From NCBI GenBank assembly GCA_963756575.1, contig CAVWOM010000009.1:211618-275617 (forward strand): DNA of 64,000 nucleotides. The letters are read 5' to 3'. The notes below the pieces were generated by a model. It had not been told where the DNA came from and did no database searches. It saw only the letters and a program-made list of their open reading frames with translations. Positions within the stretch are counted from its first letter, which is position 1. Every line of letters starts with the position of its first letter. Shown piece after piece: positions 50,216 through 60,810 of the stretch. Position numbers and translations under genes: made by a program. The DNA is from Palsa-504 sp963756575 (lineage in GTDB: Bacteria > Actinomycetota > Actinomycetes > Streptosporangiales > Streptosporangiaceae).

Positions 50216-53200
50216 CTACTTGATACTCGCCAGCAGCCTGGCGGCGTCTTTGGCTTTGGGGTGGTTCGGGTATTTTTTGATGAGCGTCTCGAACATGTCT
50301 TTCGCCTTGGCATTGTCTTTCAACTCGAGCAGGCAGCGGCCCGCTTCCAGATAACCGAGCGCCTGCCATTCTTCATAGGGATAGCCGAGCGCGGCAGTCA
50401 GATAGTGTTCGACGGCTTCTTCATACTTCTTTTCGCGGAAGGCGCATTCGCCCATCATGAAACGGGCCTTGGCCGCCGTTTCGGTGTCGGTCTCTTTCGT
50501 CACCTGCTCGTAGGTTTGCTTGGCCTGCGCGAGCTTCTCCTGGTTCTGCTGCGCCAACCCAGGCCATAGCGGGCCTCGTTCAGCAACTCGAACTTGGGAA
50601 ACTGATTCGACCAGCGCCTGGTAGTGCTCCTCGCTTGCCGGCCACTGCTTCAGTTGGGCGGCGCAGTCGCCCGCCCGATAGAGCGCACGGGCCAGATATT
50701 TTTCATTTTTTTGTGCGATGGCCTGCTTGAATCGTTCCAGCGCCGGGGCATATTGCTTCTGCCGATAAAGCGACTCGCCGGCCAGATAAGTGGCGTCGGC
50801 CAACAGCGGCCCGTGAGGCAAACGACTGGATCTGCGCCTGAAACGCCGCCGCGGCCTGCGGAAAATGCTCCGCCTGATATTGCACCCAGCCGAGCTTGAA
50901 TTGCAGCTTTTCCTGCAAGTCGGGCGTTTTGGCCTTCGTGCGGCCATGCTGATACGCTTCGCGGGCCGAGTTCCACTCCTTTTTCAGCTCGTGATATTCG
51001 CCGACGCGGAACCAGGCGTCGGCGGCCAGGTCGCTCTTGGGAAACTTCGTTGCTAAGCGTTCGCCAGGCTTCGGCCGCCGCCTGGTCCTGCTTGGCTTCG
51101 GCCAGGGCGAAGCCAAGCTCATAATACGCTTCGTCCGGCCCGCGGATAGTTCGGCGCCTCGTTCAACCAGCGCCTTGAGCGTGGCGGCGGCCTGATCGGT
51201 TTGCTTCAAGCGCAATCTGGCATAGCGCGATGGTAAAGCGCGCGTCGTGCGCGTCGGCCGCCGGCCGGCTTGCTCGCGACGAACGCTTCCAGGTCGGCGA
51301 TGGCCGGCTGGATATTGCTTCAGTCGCTGCTGTGCCAAACCGCGCACATAGCGTGCCCGAGTTGCCACATCGCTGGCTGCGAAACGGTCGATGACGATCG
51401 TCATGGCCGCCACGGCGCCGGCGAAATCGTCTTTGGCAAACTTCGCCTTGCCAACACCATAAGCGGCCGACGGCGCCAGCGGGCTGGTGGCGTATTCGCT
51501 GAGCACTGCTCGAAACGGCGGATGGCGTCGTCATATTTCTTTTGCCGCGCGGCGATGTCGCCCAGTTCGACCAGCGCCTGCGGCCGATGGGAACTACCGT
51601 TGGAGCGTCGTCACCAGCCGGTCTAATTCGACCGCCGCTTCGTCGAGCTTCTTTTCTTCTTGTAAGCTGCCGGCCAGTGCGAGCAGCACTTCGTCGGCAC
51701 GCTGCCAGTCGGGCTTGACCCGCAGCGATTCGCGAAACGCCGCGGCCGCCTGCGGCAACCGCTTGGCGTCGTGGTGTGCGCGGCCGATGAGAAGTTGAGC
51801 TTCCGCCTGCAACGCCGCGTCGGTCAATTGGCCGAGGCTCTGCGAAAGTTGCGCGATCGCGGCGTCGTATTTCTTTTGCAAATAGAGACACAGCCCGATG
51901 CGCACCCGACTGGCGGGCACATGGCGGTGCTGCGGAAATTTTTCGACAATCTGCCGGTAGAGCGGCTCGGCCTTGGCAACCTGCGGCACCGGGTCGACGG
52001 CGCCGCCCGCCAATACCAGGCTTTCCGCCGCGACGAAGAGCACTTCGGGCACAAGGGCGTGCGACTGATATTTGGGGTTTTGCAGAAACGCGGTGGCCTG
52101 ACGATCGGCCTCGGCATAATCGCCCAGCGAGAGGGCCGCCAGCGCGCCCATGTAAGCGGCCTGCGGCGCGAGCTCGTCCGCTCGGCGTGCTGTTGGGCGA
52201 ACTGCTGGTAGAGCGCGACACGTCTCTTTGCGACGCTCGGGCATTTCGTACAGCACGTCGATGCGGCCCAGCTCGAGCGACGGCAGGAAACTGCTCTTGG
52301 GATAGGCCTGGATGGCTTTTTCCAGCTCGGCGAGCGCCGCCGGCGGCTGGTTGAGCTTGAGCAAGGTTTTGGCCAGCCAATAGGCCGCTTCGGGCGAGCC
52401 GTCGTTGGCGGCCGCCACCGCCGGCGCGAGCGCCTGCTGGGCCTGCGGATATTTTTCCGTCGAGTACAGGAGCTTGCCCGCCGCGATTTGCGCGCGCCCG
52501 ATATACTTGCTTTTGGGAAATTTGCCGGCGAGCGATTGATACAGGGCCACGGCCTGATCGTTCTGCTTCTGCTCGGCCAGGCACTGAGCCTGCCGCAAGA
52601 GTGCCAGATCGGCCAATTCAAATTTGGGAACGGCCGCCGCCTGCGACAAGGGCTGCACCGCTTCGGCGAATTTTTGTCTGCCATCAGCGACAGGCCCAGC
52701 CGCAGCCGGGCCTCAGTTGCACACGCGGATCGTTGGCGTGGGCGGCAAGGAACGCTTGAAACGTCGCAATGGCCGCGGCGTCTTGCCCCAGGTCTTGTTG
52801 TACGGTGCCCAAGGCGTAGCGTGCTTGAGGAGCCAGATCGCTGTTGGGATAGGCGGCGACGACCTTCTGATACAGATCGGCGGCGGCCTGGGTTTGCCCG
52901 GCTGCGTACAGCGCTTCGCCCTGATAATAGAGCGCCGCCGGAAGCTGCTTACTCTGGGGATAGGCGACCGGCAATTGCGGCAAAGGCGTCGGCCGCGGCT
53001 TTCCAATCGTCGGCCTTCTGTGACTTCTGGGCCAGCTTGATAAAGCGCCATCGAGAGGTTGAACTGGGCGGCGTCGCGGTCTTTGAAATCAGGAAACGCC
53101 GCGAGCAAGTTGCGATAGGCGGCAGCCGCTTTGTCGGCTTCGCCCGCCTGAAGCTGGCAGGTGGCCAGATGGTAATGGGCGCGATCGAGCCGCGCGTCGC

Positions 53201-53417
53201 CGCGATAGGTATCGATGAATTTCTGCCAGCGAGCCGCGGCCTGCGGATAAAGCTGCTTGTTCTCCAGCCCCACCGCCACCGCATAGTCGCGCGTGGCAGC
53301 GTTCTCGGGCTTGGCGTCCTGGGCGAAAAGAGTGAGGGAGTTGCCGATGAGGAAGATACCCAGCAGCAACGTCATCCGTGCCCTGCGCAAATGCGTTGAA
53401 TACTGTTCGGCGATCAT
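50216..53417 (-). CDS. exported tetratricopeptide-repeat protein, frameshifted
   Basis: About 1,065 residues after repair. A signal peptide (ARMTLLLGIFLIGNSLTLFA) leads into about 20 TPR-like units, for example YPQAAARWQKFIDTYRGDAR, ALYQSLAGKFPKSKYIGRAQ and KAKDMFETLIKKYPNHPKAK. The pattern with small residues and a final Pro before the next unit fits periplasmic YbgF-like proteins. It precedes a TolQ-type gene on the same strand, an arrangement usual in planctomycetes, and may scaffold envelope machinery. Frame breaks occur at least near 53,035, 52,980, 52,690, 52,210, 51,590, 51,300, 51,050, 50,820 and 50,570. ATG 53417 follows GGAG and overlaps the stop of a small upstream gene (TGATG). 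Confidence 0.83.
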
Positions 53418-53575
53418 CAGTAGTCTCCGTCGTAGAGCATCCATGTCTGTCGCATCTTCATGTGGCGGCAAAAAGATGTCAAGTTTGCGAAGCGGCGCGT
53501 AGTGATACCGTTTGGCAGCTTCGTCCAGAAAACGAAGCGAGCGTGCATACGGCGCCGGTATTCCTCATCGGCCAT
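53417..53575 (-). CDS. small hypothetical protein coupled to the TPR gene
   Basis: 52 residues, basic (ADEEYRRRMHARFVFWTKL; FCRHMKMRQTWMLYDGDY), with no motif that I recognise. The main support is position: its TGA shares one base with the ATG of the TPR gene (TGATG), so translation could pass from one to the other, and the SD for the TPR gene lies inside it. The start codon lacks a strong ribosome-binding site. Confidence 0.4.
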   Translation of the reverse strand: MADEEYRRRMHARFVFWTKLPNGITTRRFANLTSFCRHMKMRQTWMLYDGDY

Positions 53576-53589
53576 CAGCTTTAGACATC

Positions 53590-53944
53590 GTCCTGCTTTC
53601 TGAAACGACCGATAAGGCCGAAGGCCGCCGTAGCACCGAAGGTGCCTCAGACGGTGCGTCATTCGATAGCCCAGGGGCGAAGCTTTTGATGTTGCGCATT
53701 TCCGCATCCGCCGCGTAGCGGCGCTGGAATTTAGCCGTGGGTGCAAACCCACGGTAAATTCGGCGAATTCGCAAAGCCTCGCAAAGACGACGGAGCGGCG
53801 CAGTAGCTCGCCGTCGCCGCTCGCGGCTTTGTGCATCTTTGCCCTGTTTTCCGTGGGTTGACACCCACGGCTAAACTCCGTTGCCCCTCCGGGGCAGGGA
53901 AACGCAAACATCAAAAGGCGTAGTCCTGGATTCAGCCTGCCGCG
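53590..53944. repeat. intergenic palindromes, CCGTGGGT hairpin pair
   Basis: Two inverted copies of a hairpin, at 53,731-53,758 (CCGTGGGT-GCAA-ACCCACGG) and 53,851-53,875 (CCGTGGGT-TGAC-ACCCACGG), are each joined to TTAGC/GCTAA ends. A further small palindrome GCCCCTCCGGGGC lies near 53,884. No gene is seen in the 355 bp between the small ORF and the DUF1501 gene. Confidence 0.6.
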
Positions 53945-55337
53945 CTACGCGATCAATTGCTGAATCGGGCTGCCGGCGGCGATCACCAGCGGTCGGTTCG
54001 CGCGGTCGTAGACCTCGGTCGCCGGATCGATGCCCAGCAAATAGAACATCGTCGCCGCCAGGTCGTCGGGACGCACGGGGTCGCGGTCCGGCAGCGAGGC
54101 GTTTTTGTCGGAGGCGCCGTAGACGAAGCCGCGCTTCACGCCGCCGCCGGCCAGCAGCACCGTGTAGCACTGCGGCCAGTGATCGCGGCTGATATTGTCG
54201 TTGATCCGCGGCGTGCGGCCGAACTCGCCCATCCAAACCACCAGCGTCTCGTCGAGCAGGCCGCGCTCGTCCAGATCGGTCAGCAGCGTCGGCAGCGTCT
54301 GGTCGGTGATCGGCAGATGATATTTCTCGATGATCGGGAACATGCGCGTGTTGTTGAATCCGTGCGTGTCCCATCCGCCCGACGTGGTGCTCTGCCCGCC
54401 GATCGAGTCGGAGAAATAGACGTTGACGAACTGCACTCCGGCTTCGACCAGCCGCCGGGCCAAGAGGCAGCTTTGCCCGTAGGTGTGCCGGCCATATTCG
54501 TCGCGCAGCTTTGCCGGCTCGGCCGAAAGATCGAAGGCCCGCGCCACGCGTGGCGAGTGGAGCATCGCCAGTGCCCGCTCATAATAACTGTCGATTCCCT
54601 GGGCCGTGGCCGAGTAGTCGAGCAGCCGGCTCTGGCGGTCGATCAGCTTCTGCAGCTCGCGGCGATGTTCGACGCGGGCCAGCGGCAAGTTGTCGGGCAG
54701 GCTCAATTCGGGCAGAGCGGAACTGGTCGCTGTTGGGATCTTCAGTGATCAGCAGCGGATCGTGCGTTTTGCCCAGAAAGCTGGCGTGCTGGCCCGGCGT
54801 GACCGAGCCGTCGCGAATCACGTAGGGATAAGCGACGAACGTCGGCATGCCGTCGCACCGGCGCCAGCCGGTCGACCACCGAGCCGTAGGCCGGAAACAG
54901 ATCGAGCGAGTCCCGCAGGCGGATGTCGTCGAGCGGCGGAGCACGGCCGGTGAGCGCGTAATACGACGGCCGAGTTATGGTTTTTCATCTCGTGGTGCAT
55001 GCTGCGCACCAGCGTGACCTTGTCCATCACCTGCGCGACGCGCGGCAGATTCTCGCAGATCGCCAGGCCCGGCACGCTTCGTGGCCGTCGGCTCGAAGCG
55101 GGCCGCGGATCTTCTCCGGCGCGTCGGGCTTCATGTCGAACATATCGACATGGCTTGGGCCGCCGAACTGATAGAGAAAAATCACCGACTTCGCCCGCGG
55201 GCGAATGGTGGTTCGCTCCTCGGCCGCCCACAACCGCGGCAAATTCAGACCCAGCAAACCGAGCCCGCCGACGCTGATCGCTCGGCGGCGGGAAACAAGC
55301 GGCGGAGGAAGACGGCTGGCATTCGCATGGCGGCCAT
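53945..55337 (-). CDS. DUF1501 secreted protein, frameshifted
   Basis: About 465 residues. A Tat-type signal (SRRRAISVGGLGLLGLNLP) is followed by KSVIFLYQFGGPSHVDMFD with conserved ligands, MDKVTLVRSMHHEMKNHNSA, then WDTHGFNNTRMFPIIEK, ETLVVWMGEFGRTPRIN and DHWPQCYTVLLAGGGVKRG. The family is related to the alkaline-phosphatase/sulfatase superfamily and is very common in planctomycetes, usually next to a DUF1549/DUF1553 cytochrome-like gene; none is present here. Frame breaks near 55,270, 55,065, 54,965, 54,860 and 54,715. ATG 55337 or 55328 is the likely start. Confidence 0.85.
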
Positions 55338-55383
55338 TGTACCACGAGCGCCGCATCGCGACAGGAGTATGTACGGTGGGCCT

Positions 55384-55415
55384 AGGCGAGCGGCACGCGT
55401 AAGCGTGCCGGTAAT
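55384..55415. repeat. REP-like hairpin, variant stem
   Basis: GGCGAGCGG leads into stem GGCACGC, loop GTAA, stem GCGTGCC and CCGGTAAT. The outer sequence matches the elements at 30,897 and 30,981, while the stem has changed on both sides so pairing is kept. Confidence 0.65.
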
Positions 55416-55496
55416 GTCGTTTTTCGGCCAATCTTGGCGTGCAACGGACGGAAAGGCAGCTTGCGAGCGCGGGCCCACCAGAATCACACGTCAGAG

Positions 55497-56044
55497 CGGT
55501 GGCTGGGGCAGAGCCGCGCCATTGAGCGAATTTGGCCGCTCGATTGTGCAGCGGCGATGCCCCGGTGCGTCGAAGCCGGGGCATCGCTGGCCGACGGCGC
55601 CGTGGGGAGGTCAACAGTCGATCGCGGCCAGCCTGGGCCGTTAAAAAGTTGGGCTTGCGTGAGGATGGACATTATACCGCTTTTGGTCCGGCACAGCCGA
55701 GATGGCCAAGACCCCATCCGGCTTGCCCGGATGGTGAATAAGATGGACAGCTAAGACGTGCGCGAAGTTGAGAGCCAAGCCCCATCCAGCTTGCCTGGAT
55801 GGTGAATAAGATTGCCCGGGCTACTGACTGTAGCGGGATAATCTCCTTCACCATCCGGGCAAGCCGGATGGGGTCGAAGAGATTGTTTGGCGCCGGCGAC
55901 GTTTAGCCAACCATCTGCTTCACCATCCAGGCAAGCTGGATGGGGTCGAAGGCACAAGAACAAATCAGGGCTACTTCAGAAACATCGATTCCGCCCGACA
56001 AGGTCAACTTTTTAACGGCCCAGCTTCTGCCCCAGCCACCGCGG
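55497..56044. repeat. composite inverted-repeat element with nested hairpin insertion
   Basis: The right end (56,004-56,042) reads, on the minus strand, CGGTGGCTGGGGCAGA directly joined to AGCTGGGCCGTTAAAAAGTTG. The left end has the same two parts, CGGTGGCTGGGGCAGA at 55,497 and CTGGGCCGTTAAAAAGTTG near 55,632, but separated by about 118 bp that contain a 12-bp-stem hairpin (GCGATGCCCCGG with CCGGGGCATCGC, 55,554-55,587). The interior holds the four-hairpin array. No gene is seen in the 725 bp between the DUF1501 and lipoprotein genes. Confidence 0.6.
55711..55951. repeat. four-copy palindromic repeat array, two orientations
   Basis: Copies start near 55,712 and 55,780 (plus orientation, each followed by TGAATAAGAT) and near 55,848 and 55,919 (minus orientation, each followed by GGGTCGAAG). 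Each is a hairpin with an 8-bp stem and CTTGC-like loop. Copies 1 and 3 have stem CCATCCGG/CCGGATGG; copies 2 and 4 have CCATCCAG/CTGGATGG, so the difference is compensated. Confidence 0.75.
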
Positions 56045-56062
56045 GTCTTTGCAACGATCAAT

Positions 56063-56542
56063 TCAACCTCTCTTCAGATCGAAGTTATAGCCATCGGTTT
56101 TTCCCTTTTCGACGGTTACGGAAAGCACGGTAGTCGCAGGGTTGTTGTACTTGTCAGGAACCGTCTCTTGGCCTGGCCGGAGGCTTTAACTGTTCAAGGT
56201 CCATGCCTTCCTCAGGCTTAAGCGTAACGCCGCCAGGGGCCTCGATTCGGCTGACCGCCACCTTATAGCGTGCCGGGAACCGCCCCTTGCTTTTCCCCAA
56301 CGAGCAGAGTGTACTTGCCTTCTGCATCGGTCCGCCCCGCACTCCCGTAGAAACCGGCGGGAGGCTGCCCTTCATAACGCGAATATGACATTGGCGTCGG
56401 CCAAAGGCGTTCCGTCGAGTGTAATCGTGCCCGACACCGGTGTCAGATCGAGCTGCGGTTCTTTCTTTTGCTTGGAGCAACCAGCGGTCGCTGCCAAACA
56501 TATCATGGCCAGTGCCAGCCAGCGGCTTTTCACAAAAAGCAC
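56063..56542 (-). CDS. small lipoprotein with carboxypeptidase-regulatory-like fold, frameshifted
   Basis: About 158 residues. A lipoprotein signal (LALAMICLAATAGCSKQKKE) with the lipobox Cys is followed by VSGTITLDGTPLADANVIF, KYTLLVG-like strands, VSRIEAPGGVTLKPEEGMD and the tail VPDKYNNPATTVLSVTVEKG, then NFDLKRG and a stop at 56,063. Such proteins nearly always follow a DUF1559 gene in planctomycetes and are thought to sit in the membrane facing the periplasm. Breaks near 56,380, 56,290 and 56,160. GTG 56542 follows GGAG. Confidence 0.7.
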
Positions 56543-56639
56543 TTTGGTTTCTCCGTGGGTGGAAAATGCTATGCCTACAATACGGCCGTCGCAAGAGGAT
56601 CCCGCATGAGCCCCCGTTTCGTGCACGCGATCGACGCCA

Positions 56640-57765
56640 CGAACGGCCGTCAATTAGTCGGCATATCAAATCCTTATTCTTGTCATCGGGACGCGTCATC
56701 CAGACAAATACGCCATAATAATCAATGTCTCGTTGATAAAGTGTGTCGAACCATCGCAAAAAACAAACAGGGCGCCATTGGGATGGTAGCTGCCCCACTG
56801 CCAGGCATATTGTTGGTCCAAGTGTATGGCCGAGCGACTCATCAAAGTTGATTGAGGAATAGAAGAAGTCTGTGGGACCGGTCCAAGTATAAGCCCCATT
56901 GGGCGATTTGTAGGTGGCGATAGTTCCCGGGGCATAGCGTGTCTGCCGATGGACCGCGGTGTGGAACCCCGCACCCCAATAGGGTCCGAAGGCGATGGAC
57001 GTTTTTCCTTTGCTCGCTTGCTTCGATTCGCCGACGGCAATGGTCAGCTCGTTCCGTCGCGAATCTGAGCCAAGGTGGCGGCGCCATCGTTGCCAAACAC
57101 GCCCATATGAGTAAACGGATTTACGTCTCCGCCCGTTGCGACAATTTGCCGGGTAGTGATGCGGATGGGCGTATAGTCTGTATATCGCCGGTGTTGAACA
57201 GATAGTTGCTGCTGGCGACTGCCGTTGGCTTCGTAGAACTGGCTGCCGCCAATTACGTTCGGACTTGGTACGTAAAAATGCTCGGCGGGATAGCTGTCGG
57301 ACGGGCACGTGAAAACGGGCACTGCTTGCCCATAAACGACTTTGTTTGTATCGCTGGTCGTTATATGCCATTGGCGATTGGCCAACTATATGGACTCGAG
57401 AAAGCTGGAGGGAGCGTTGAAATTGTACTGCGCATACATACGGCCTCAGCTCGAGCTGGGGCAACATCATCACGAAGCCCGTCGTATTGTAAACGTGATA
57501 AGGGTTTGGCCGGTCCAGGCCGGCCGGGAACGGCGCCGCCGCTGTTGAATCGCCCGAACGCTAAGATGGCAGGCGGAAAGATTTTCATCGTGTCGTGGTA
57601 GTTTTGCAGGGCCAGCCCGATCTGTTTCAGATTATTGACGCACTGAGCGCGGCGGGCCGCTTCACGCGCGGCCTGCACGGCCGGCAACAACAGCGCGATC
57701 AAGATGCCAATGATGGCGATGACGACTAAGAGTTCGACCAGCGTAAAAGCACGGCGACGTACCAT
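56640..57765 (-). CDS. DUF1559 pseudopilin-like protein, frameshifted
   Basis: About 370 residues. It opens at ATG 57765 with a type IV pilin-like N-terminus: RRRAFTLVELLVVIAIIGI, then LLPAVQAAREAARRAQCVNN and LKQIGLALQNYHDT. Later parts include VFTCPSDSYPAEHFYVP, DGTSLTIAVGES in the repaired frame, and the C-terminal HPNGALFVFCDGSTHFI typical of this family. Planctomycetes have dozens of paralogues; they are prepilin-peptidase substrates of unknown function. Breaks near 57,510, 57,390, 57,055, 56,960 and 56,800. The exact end is unclear because of frame breaks and is given as approximate. A lipoprotein gene follows. Confidence 0.82.
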
Positions 57766-58607
57766 CTTTGTAGACTCCCGAATGAAAAAGGACCGGCCCA
57801 GACCAGATCGCTCGCGATGACGGCCCTGGCCCGAAGAAGGGAAACTCGCGGGCGCGAGATGCGTATAACGCGAAAAGCAGCGACTTACAGTTGCGGTGTC
57901 AGCCACCGCCCTGCAATTCGCCGAGAAACGATGCACATCCATTGTCAGCACGCTCCCAGGCTTCGCGGCGAACCGCGGCAAGACAGGAAGATTTTGGGAA
58001 CTCAGCCGAGCGGCCCTGACGGCCACCGGCTGATACGTACCGCCTAACGTTCCGAGTGCCGTCAATCTAACGCTTAGGTTACAGTTTGGCAAGCATTTTT
58101 TTGTCGGAAGCGGAGTTTATGGTAGAGGACGATTTCCCTGGCCGAGGGGTGAGTGTCCTAAAAGCGAGTTCCGCCACGACGGGGCTTGCCCCCGTCGAGA
58201 CGCTGACTGACAGGCTAGATTCGTATCCCCCGCGACTCCATTTCATTCCGCGTCGCATCCGCCGCCTCCGGCGGCGGATGCGACGCGGAAATGGAAGAAC
58301 GGAAAATACGCTGTGTCGTTTCTAGCCTGTCAGTCAGCACTTGACGGGGCGAGCCCGGTGGTGGCGATGCGGAATGACCACGGCAAGGCGTGATTTAGAC
58401 AGCAAACGTGAGTCTCCACCCGGCGAGCGGGTGGCATCATGGCTTATTCTCGCGACATCAGAGGCGAGCTCGATGGGGTCCAGCCCACGAATTACGACGC
58501 CAATTCACGGCTAGGACACCACCCGCCCGACGCCCATCATTGACGCGGGTCGCGACGCCAACGAGAATCGCAGCACTCCGCCCAAACTCTTCCTGGCCCT
58601 GATTACC
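57766..58607. other. gene-free interval with a miniature inverted-repeat element
   Basis: I see no gene in these 842 bp. The notable contents are the element at 58,170-58,367 and a simple hairpin at 58,416-58,434 (CCACCCG-GCGAG-CGGGTGG). The divergent DUF1559 and esterase genes must have their promoters here. Confidence 0.5.
58170..58367. mobile_element. MITE-like element with long terminal inverted repeats and central cruciform
   Basis: The left arm (58,181-58,219) runs GGGGCTTGCC...GACAGGCTAGA and the right arm (58,321-58,356) is its reverse complement with a few mismatches and one gap; weaker pairing extends outward to about 58,170 and 58,367. The centre (58,238-58,294) is a second palindrome: CCGCGTCGCATCCGCCGCC pairs with GGCGGCGGATGCGACGCGG around TCC. 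There is no room for a transposase. Confidence 0.6.
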
Positions 58608-59877
58608 ATGTGTTGCCGCATCGCCCTGTTTGCCCTCCTGATATTACCAATAGAAAGCGCCGGAGGCGACGATTTTCCGCCCGCGAACGACTTGCCCGCA
58701 CACGCGGAATTGCCCGATCCGCTGGTGATGTTTAACGCAGAGCGAGTGACCACGCCCGACGAATGGCACAAGAAGCGCCGGCCCGAACTCAAGGCCCTGT
58801 TCGAGTTTTACATGTATGGCCGGGCGCCGGCCGCTCCCGATAACCTGCAGGCGAAGACCGAGCGCAGCGATCGAAAATACTTCGGCGGCAAGGCGACCAA
58901 GAAGGAAGTGACGATTACCTTTGGGCCGCCGGGCACGCCGGCGATTCACCTTTTGCTCGTCGTGCCAAACCGGCGGCAGAGTTCCGCGCCGGTGTTTGTG
59001 GGCATGAACTTTCATGGCAACCATACGCTCGTCGACGACCCATCCGTGGCGCTGCCGACCGCTTGGATGCCCGACCGCACGCCGGGGGTGAAAGATCATC
59101 AGGCGACGGAGGCGGGGCGGGGCACTGAAATTGGCGTGTGGAACCTGGAGGGCTCGATCGATCGGGGTTATGCCGTCGCCACCTTTTATTGCGGCGACGT
59201 TGACCCCGACAAGCCCGACTTCAGCGACGGCGTGCACGCCAGCTACTTCAAGCCCGGCCAGACGGAGCCAGGCCCGCACGAGTGGGGAACCATCGCCGCT
59301 TGGGCCTGGGGCATCAGCCGAGCGGTCGATTATCTGGTCACGGACAGCGAGATCGACGCGCAGCGCATCGCCGTCGTCGGTCACTCGCGGTTGGGCAAGA
59401 CGGCGCTCTTGGCGGCGGCGATGGACGAGCGCATCGCCCTGGCCATTCCGTTGCAGGCCGGCTGCGGAGGCACGGCTCCCAGCCGCGGCAAGATCGGTGA
59501 ATCGGTCGCGCAAATCAACGACCATTTTCCTCATTGGTTCTGCGGCACCTTTAAACAGTTCAATACCCAAGCCGCAGCGGCTGCCGTTCGACCAGCACTC
59601 GCTGGTGGCGCTGGTGGCCCCGCGGCCGGTTTTGTTTGCCAACGCGGTGGAAGACCAATGGGCCAACCCGGCCGGTCAATTCGAGGTGCTGCAAGCGGCC
59701 GACCCGGTATACCGCCTGCTGGGCACCCGTGGCATCGATGAAACCAAGCTGCCCGAGCCTGGGCGGCTGGTCGGGCAAAAGCTTGGTTACTTCATCCGGC
59801 CGGGCAAACACTCGATGACGCTGACCGACTGGCAAGTGTTTTGGGACTTCGCGGACCAGCACTTCGGCAAGCCCTGA
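58608..59877 (+). CDS. secreted CE15-like / acetyl xylan esterase family hydrolase, one frameshift
   Basis: About 422 residues. Signal peptide (ALFALLILPIESAGGD), then an alpha/beta-hydrolase domain with PVFVGMNFHGNHTLVDD, the nucleophile elbow VVGHSRLGKTALLAAAMDE, and a late LVALVAPRPVLFANAVEDQW with the acid residue and GKHSMTLTDWQVF with the His. Glucuronoyl esterases (CE15) have GCSRxGK; the similar GHSRLGK and overall layout suggest a relative that cleaves esters in plant cell-wall polymers. The frame breaks near 59,575. Confidence 0.8.
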
Positions 59878-59908
59878 GCGGCGACCAAGGGCTAAAGCCA
59901 CGATCGAG

Positions 59909-60010
59909 AAGCCCGGCTAAAGCCGGCTAACCGGAAGGTGAAGTGCCGGCGACCACCAGCTAAAGCGCTAAAGCTGGTGGCAAGGGCGACAAGCCCGGCT
60001 AAAGCCGGCT
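59909..60010. repeat. AAGCCCGGCTAAAGCCGGCT repeat pair with central palindrome
   Basis: Two direct 20-bp copies at 59,909-59,928 and 59,991-60,010, each a small hairpin (GCCGGC type with AAA loop). Between them CCACCAGC-TAAAGCGCTAAA-GCTGGTGG (59,953-59,980) forms a hairpin. It follows the esterase gene and may end transcription. Confidence 0.6.
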
Positions 60011-60095
60011 CATCGACGCGACTGATTTGCGGAGATGTGTCGAACCACGAGGGGCAAGACCCATCGTGGTGGAAGATGACCAGCATATCACCATT

Positions 60096-60707
60096 TCAGC
60101 GACTGACGCCGGCAATCGGTTCGCCCATTAAACAGCGGCTGGCGTCTTCGAGGGTCATGCCGTCGATCCATACGAGTTTCATGCGTGGCATGTTCTGTAA
60201 ACGCTCGACTCCCGCCGTCGTGACTTGCGGGCAATCGCAGACATTCACCTGTTCCAGCGATTTGACACGCGACAGGATTTCCAGGTCGTCGTCGGTGGCC
60301 TTGGAATGGCTCAAGTTCACGCTGCGCAGCGAATGCAGGTTATCGACGCCACACCAATTGACGACCGCCATCGGCAAAAGGTCGGCCATCGGGCGGCGAT
60401 CGACATGATAGTATCCACCGAGCCGCTTGACCGTATCGCGAGCGGCGCGTTCACGCTTCAGATCGATGATCGGCAAAGCGAGGATTGCGGCGGTCAACCA
60501 GGCCAGCCCCAGGGATTGCGCCAGGTAACGGAGAAGACGTGGGCGATCCACGCGGAACGCCGCTGAGAACGAACGACAGGGCCTTTCGGTCGAGCTCGAA
60601 TGAGCCCGATCCTCGGCCGCCTTTTCTGAGGGACGGCAAAACGCGAACATGTCAGCACTCCCGGCGCCGTATCGTTTTTGACGGACGAACTTGGACATGA
60701 ACCGCAC
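60096..60707 (-). CDS. membrane-anchored leucine-rich-repeat-like protein
   Basis: 203 residues, no frame break. A basic N-terminus (1-60) is followed by one helix (YLAQSLGLAWLTAAILALPI) and a C-terminal LRR-like part: LHSLRSVNLSHSKATDDDLE, ILSRVKSLEQVNVCDCPQVT, MPRMKLVWIDGMTLEDASRC. Short LRR proteins of this kind are frequent in planctomycetes; partners are unknown. The start is ATG 60707 or 60698. Confidence 0.65.
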   Translation of the reverse strand: MRFMSKFVRQKRYGAGSADMFAFCRPSEKAAEDRAHSSSTERPCRSFSAAFRVDRPRLLRYLAQSLGLAWLTAAILALPIIDLKRERAARDTVKRLGGYYHVDRRPMADLLPMAVVNWCGVDNLHSLRSVNLSHSKATDDDLEILSRVKSLEQVNVCDCPQVTTAGVERLQNMPRMKLVWIDGMTLEDASRCLMGEPIAGVSR

Positions 60708-60810
60708 CGGGAATCACCGCGGTGCAGCGCCTGCTAGACTGTTCCAGCGGCTAATGTAGCGACTTACCAGATAAACCGCAAGCTTTTTTTTGCACGGCCG
60801 GAGGAGGAAA

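Noticed and set aside
55711..55951. Possible CRISPR array
   Set aside because: The repeats are palindromic, occur in both orientations and have unequal spacing with no spacer-like units; no cas genes are present.
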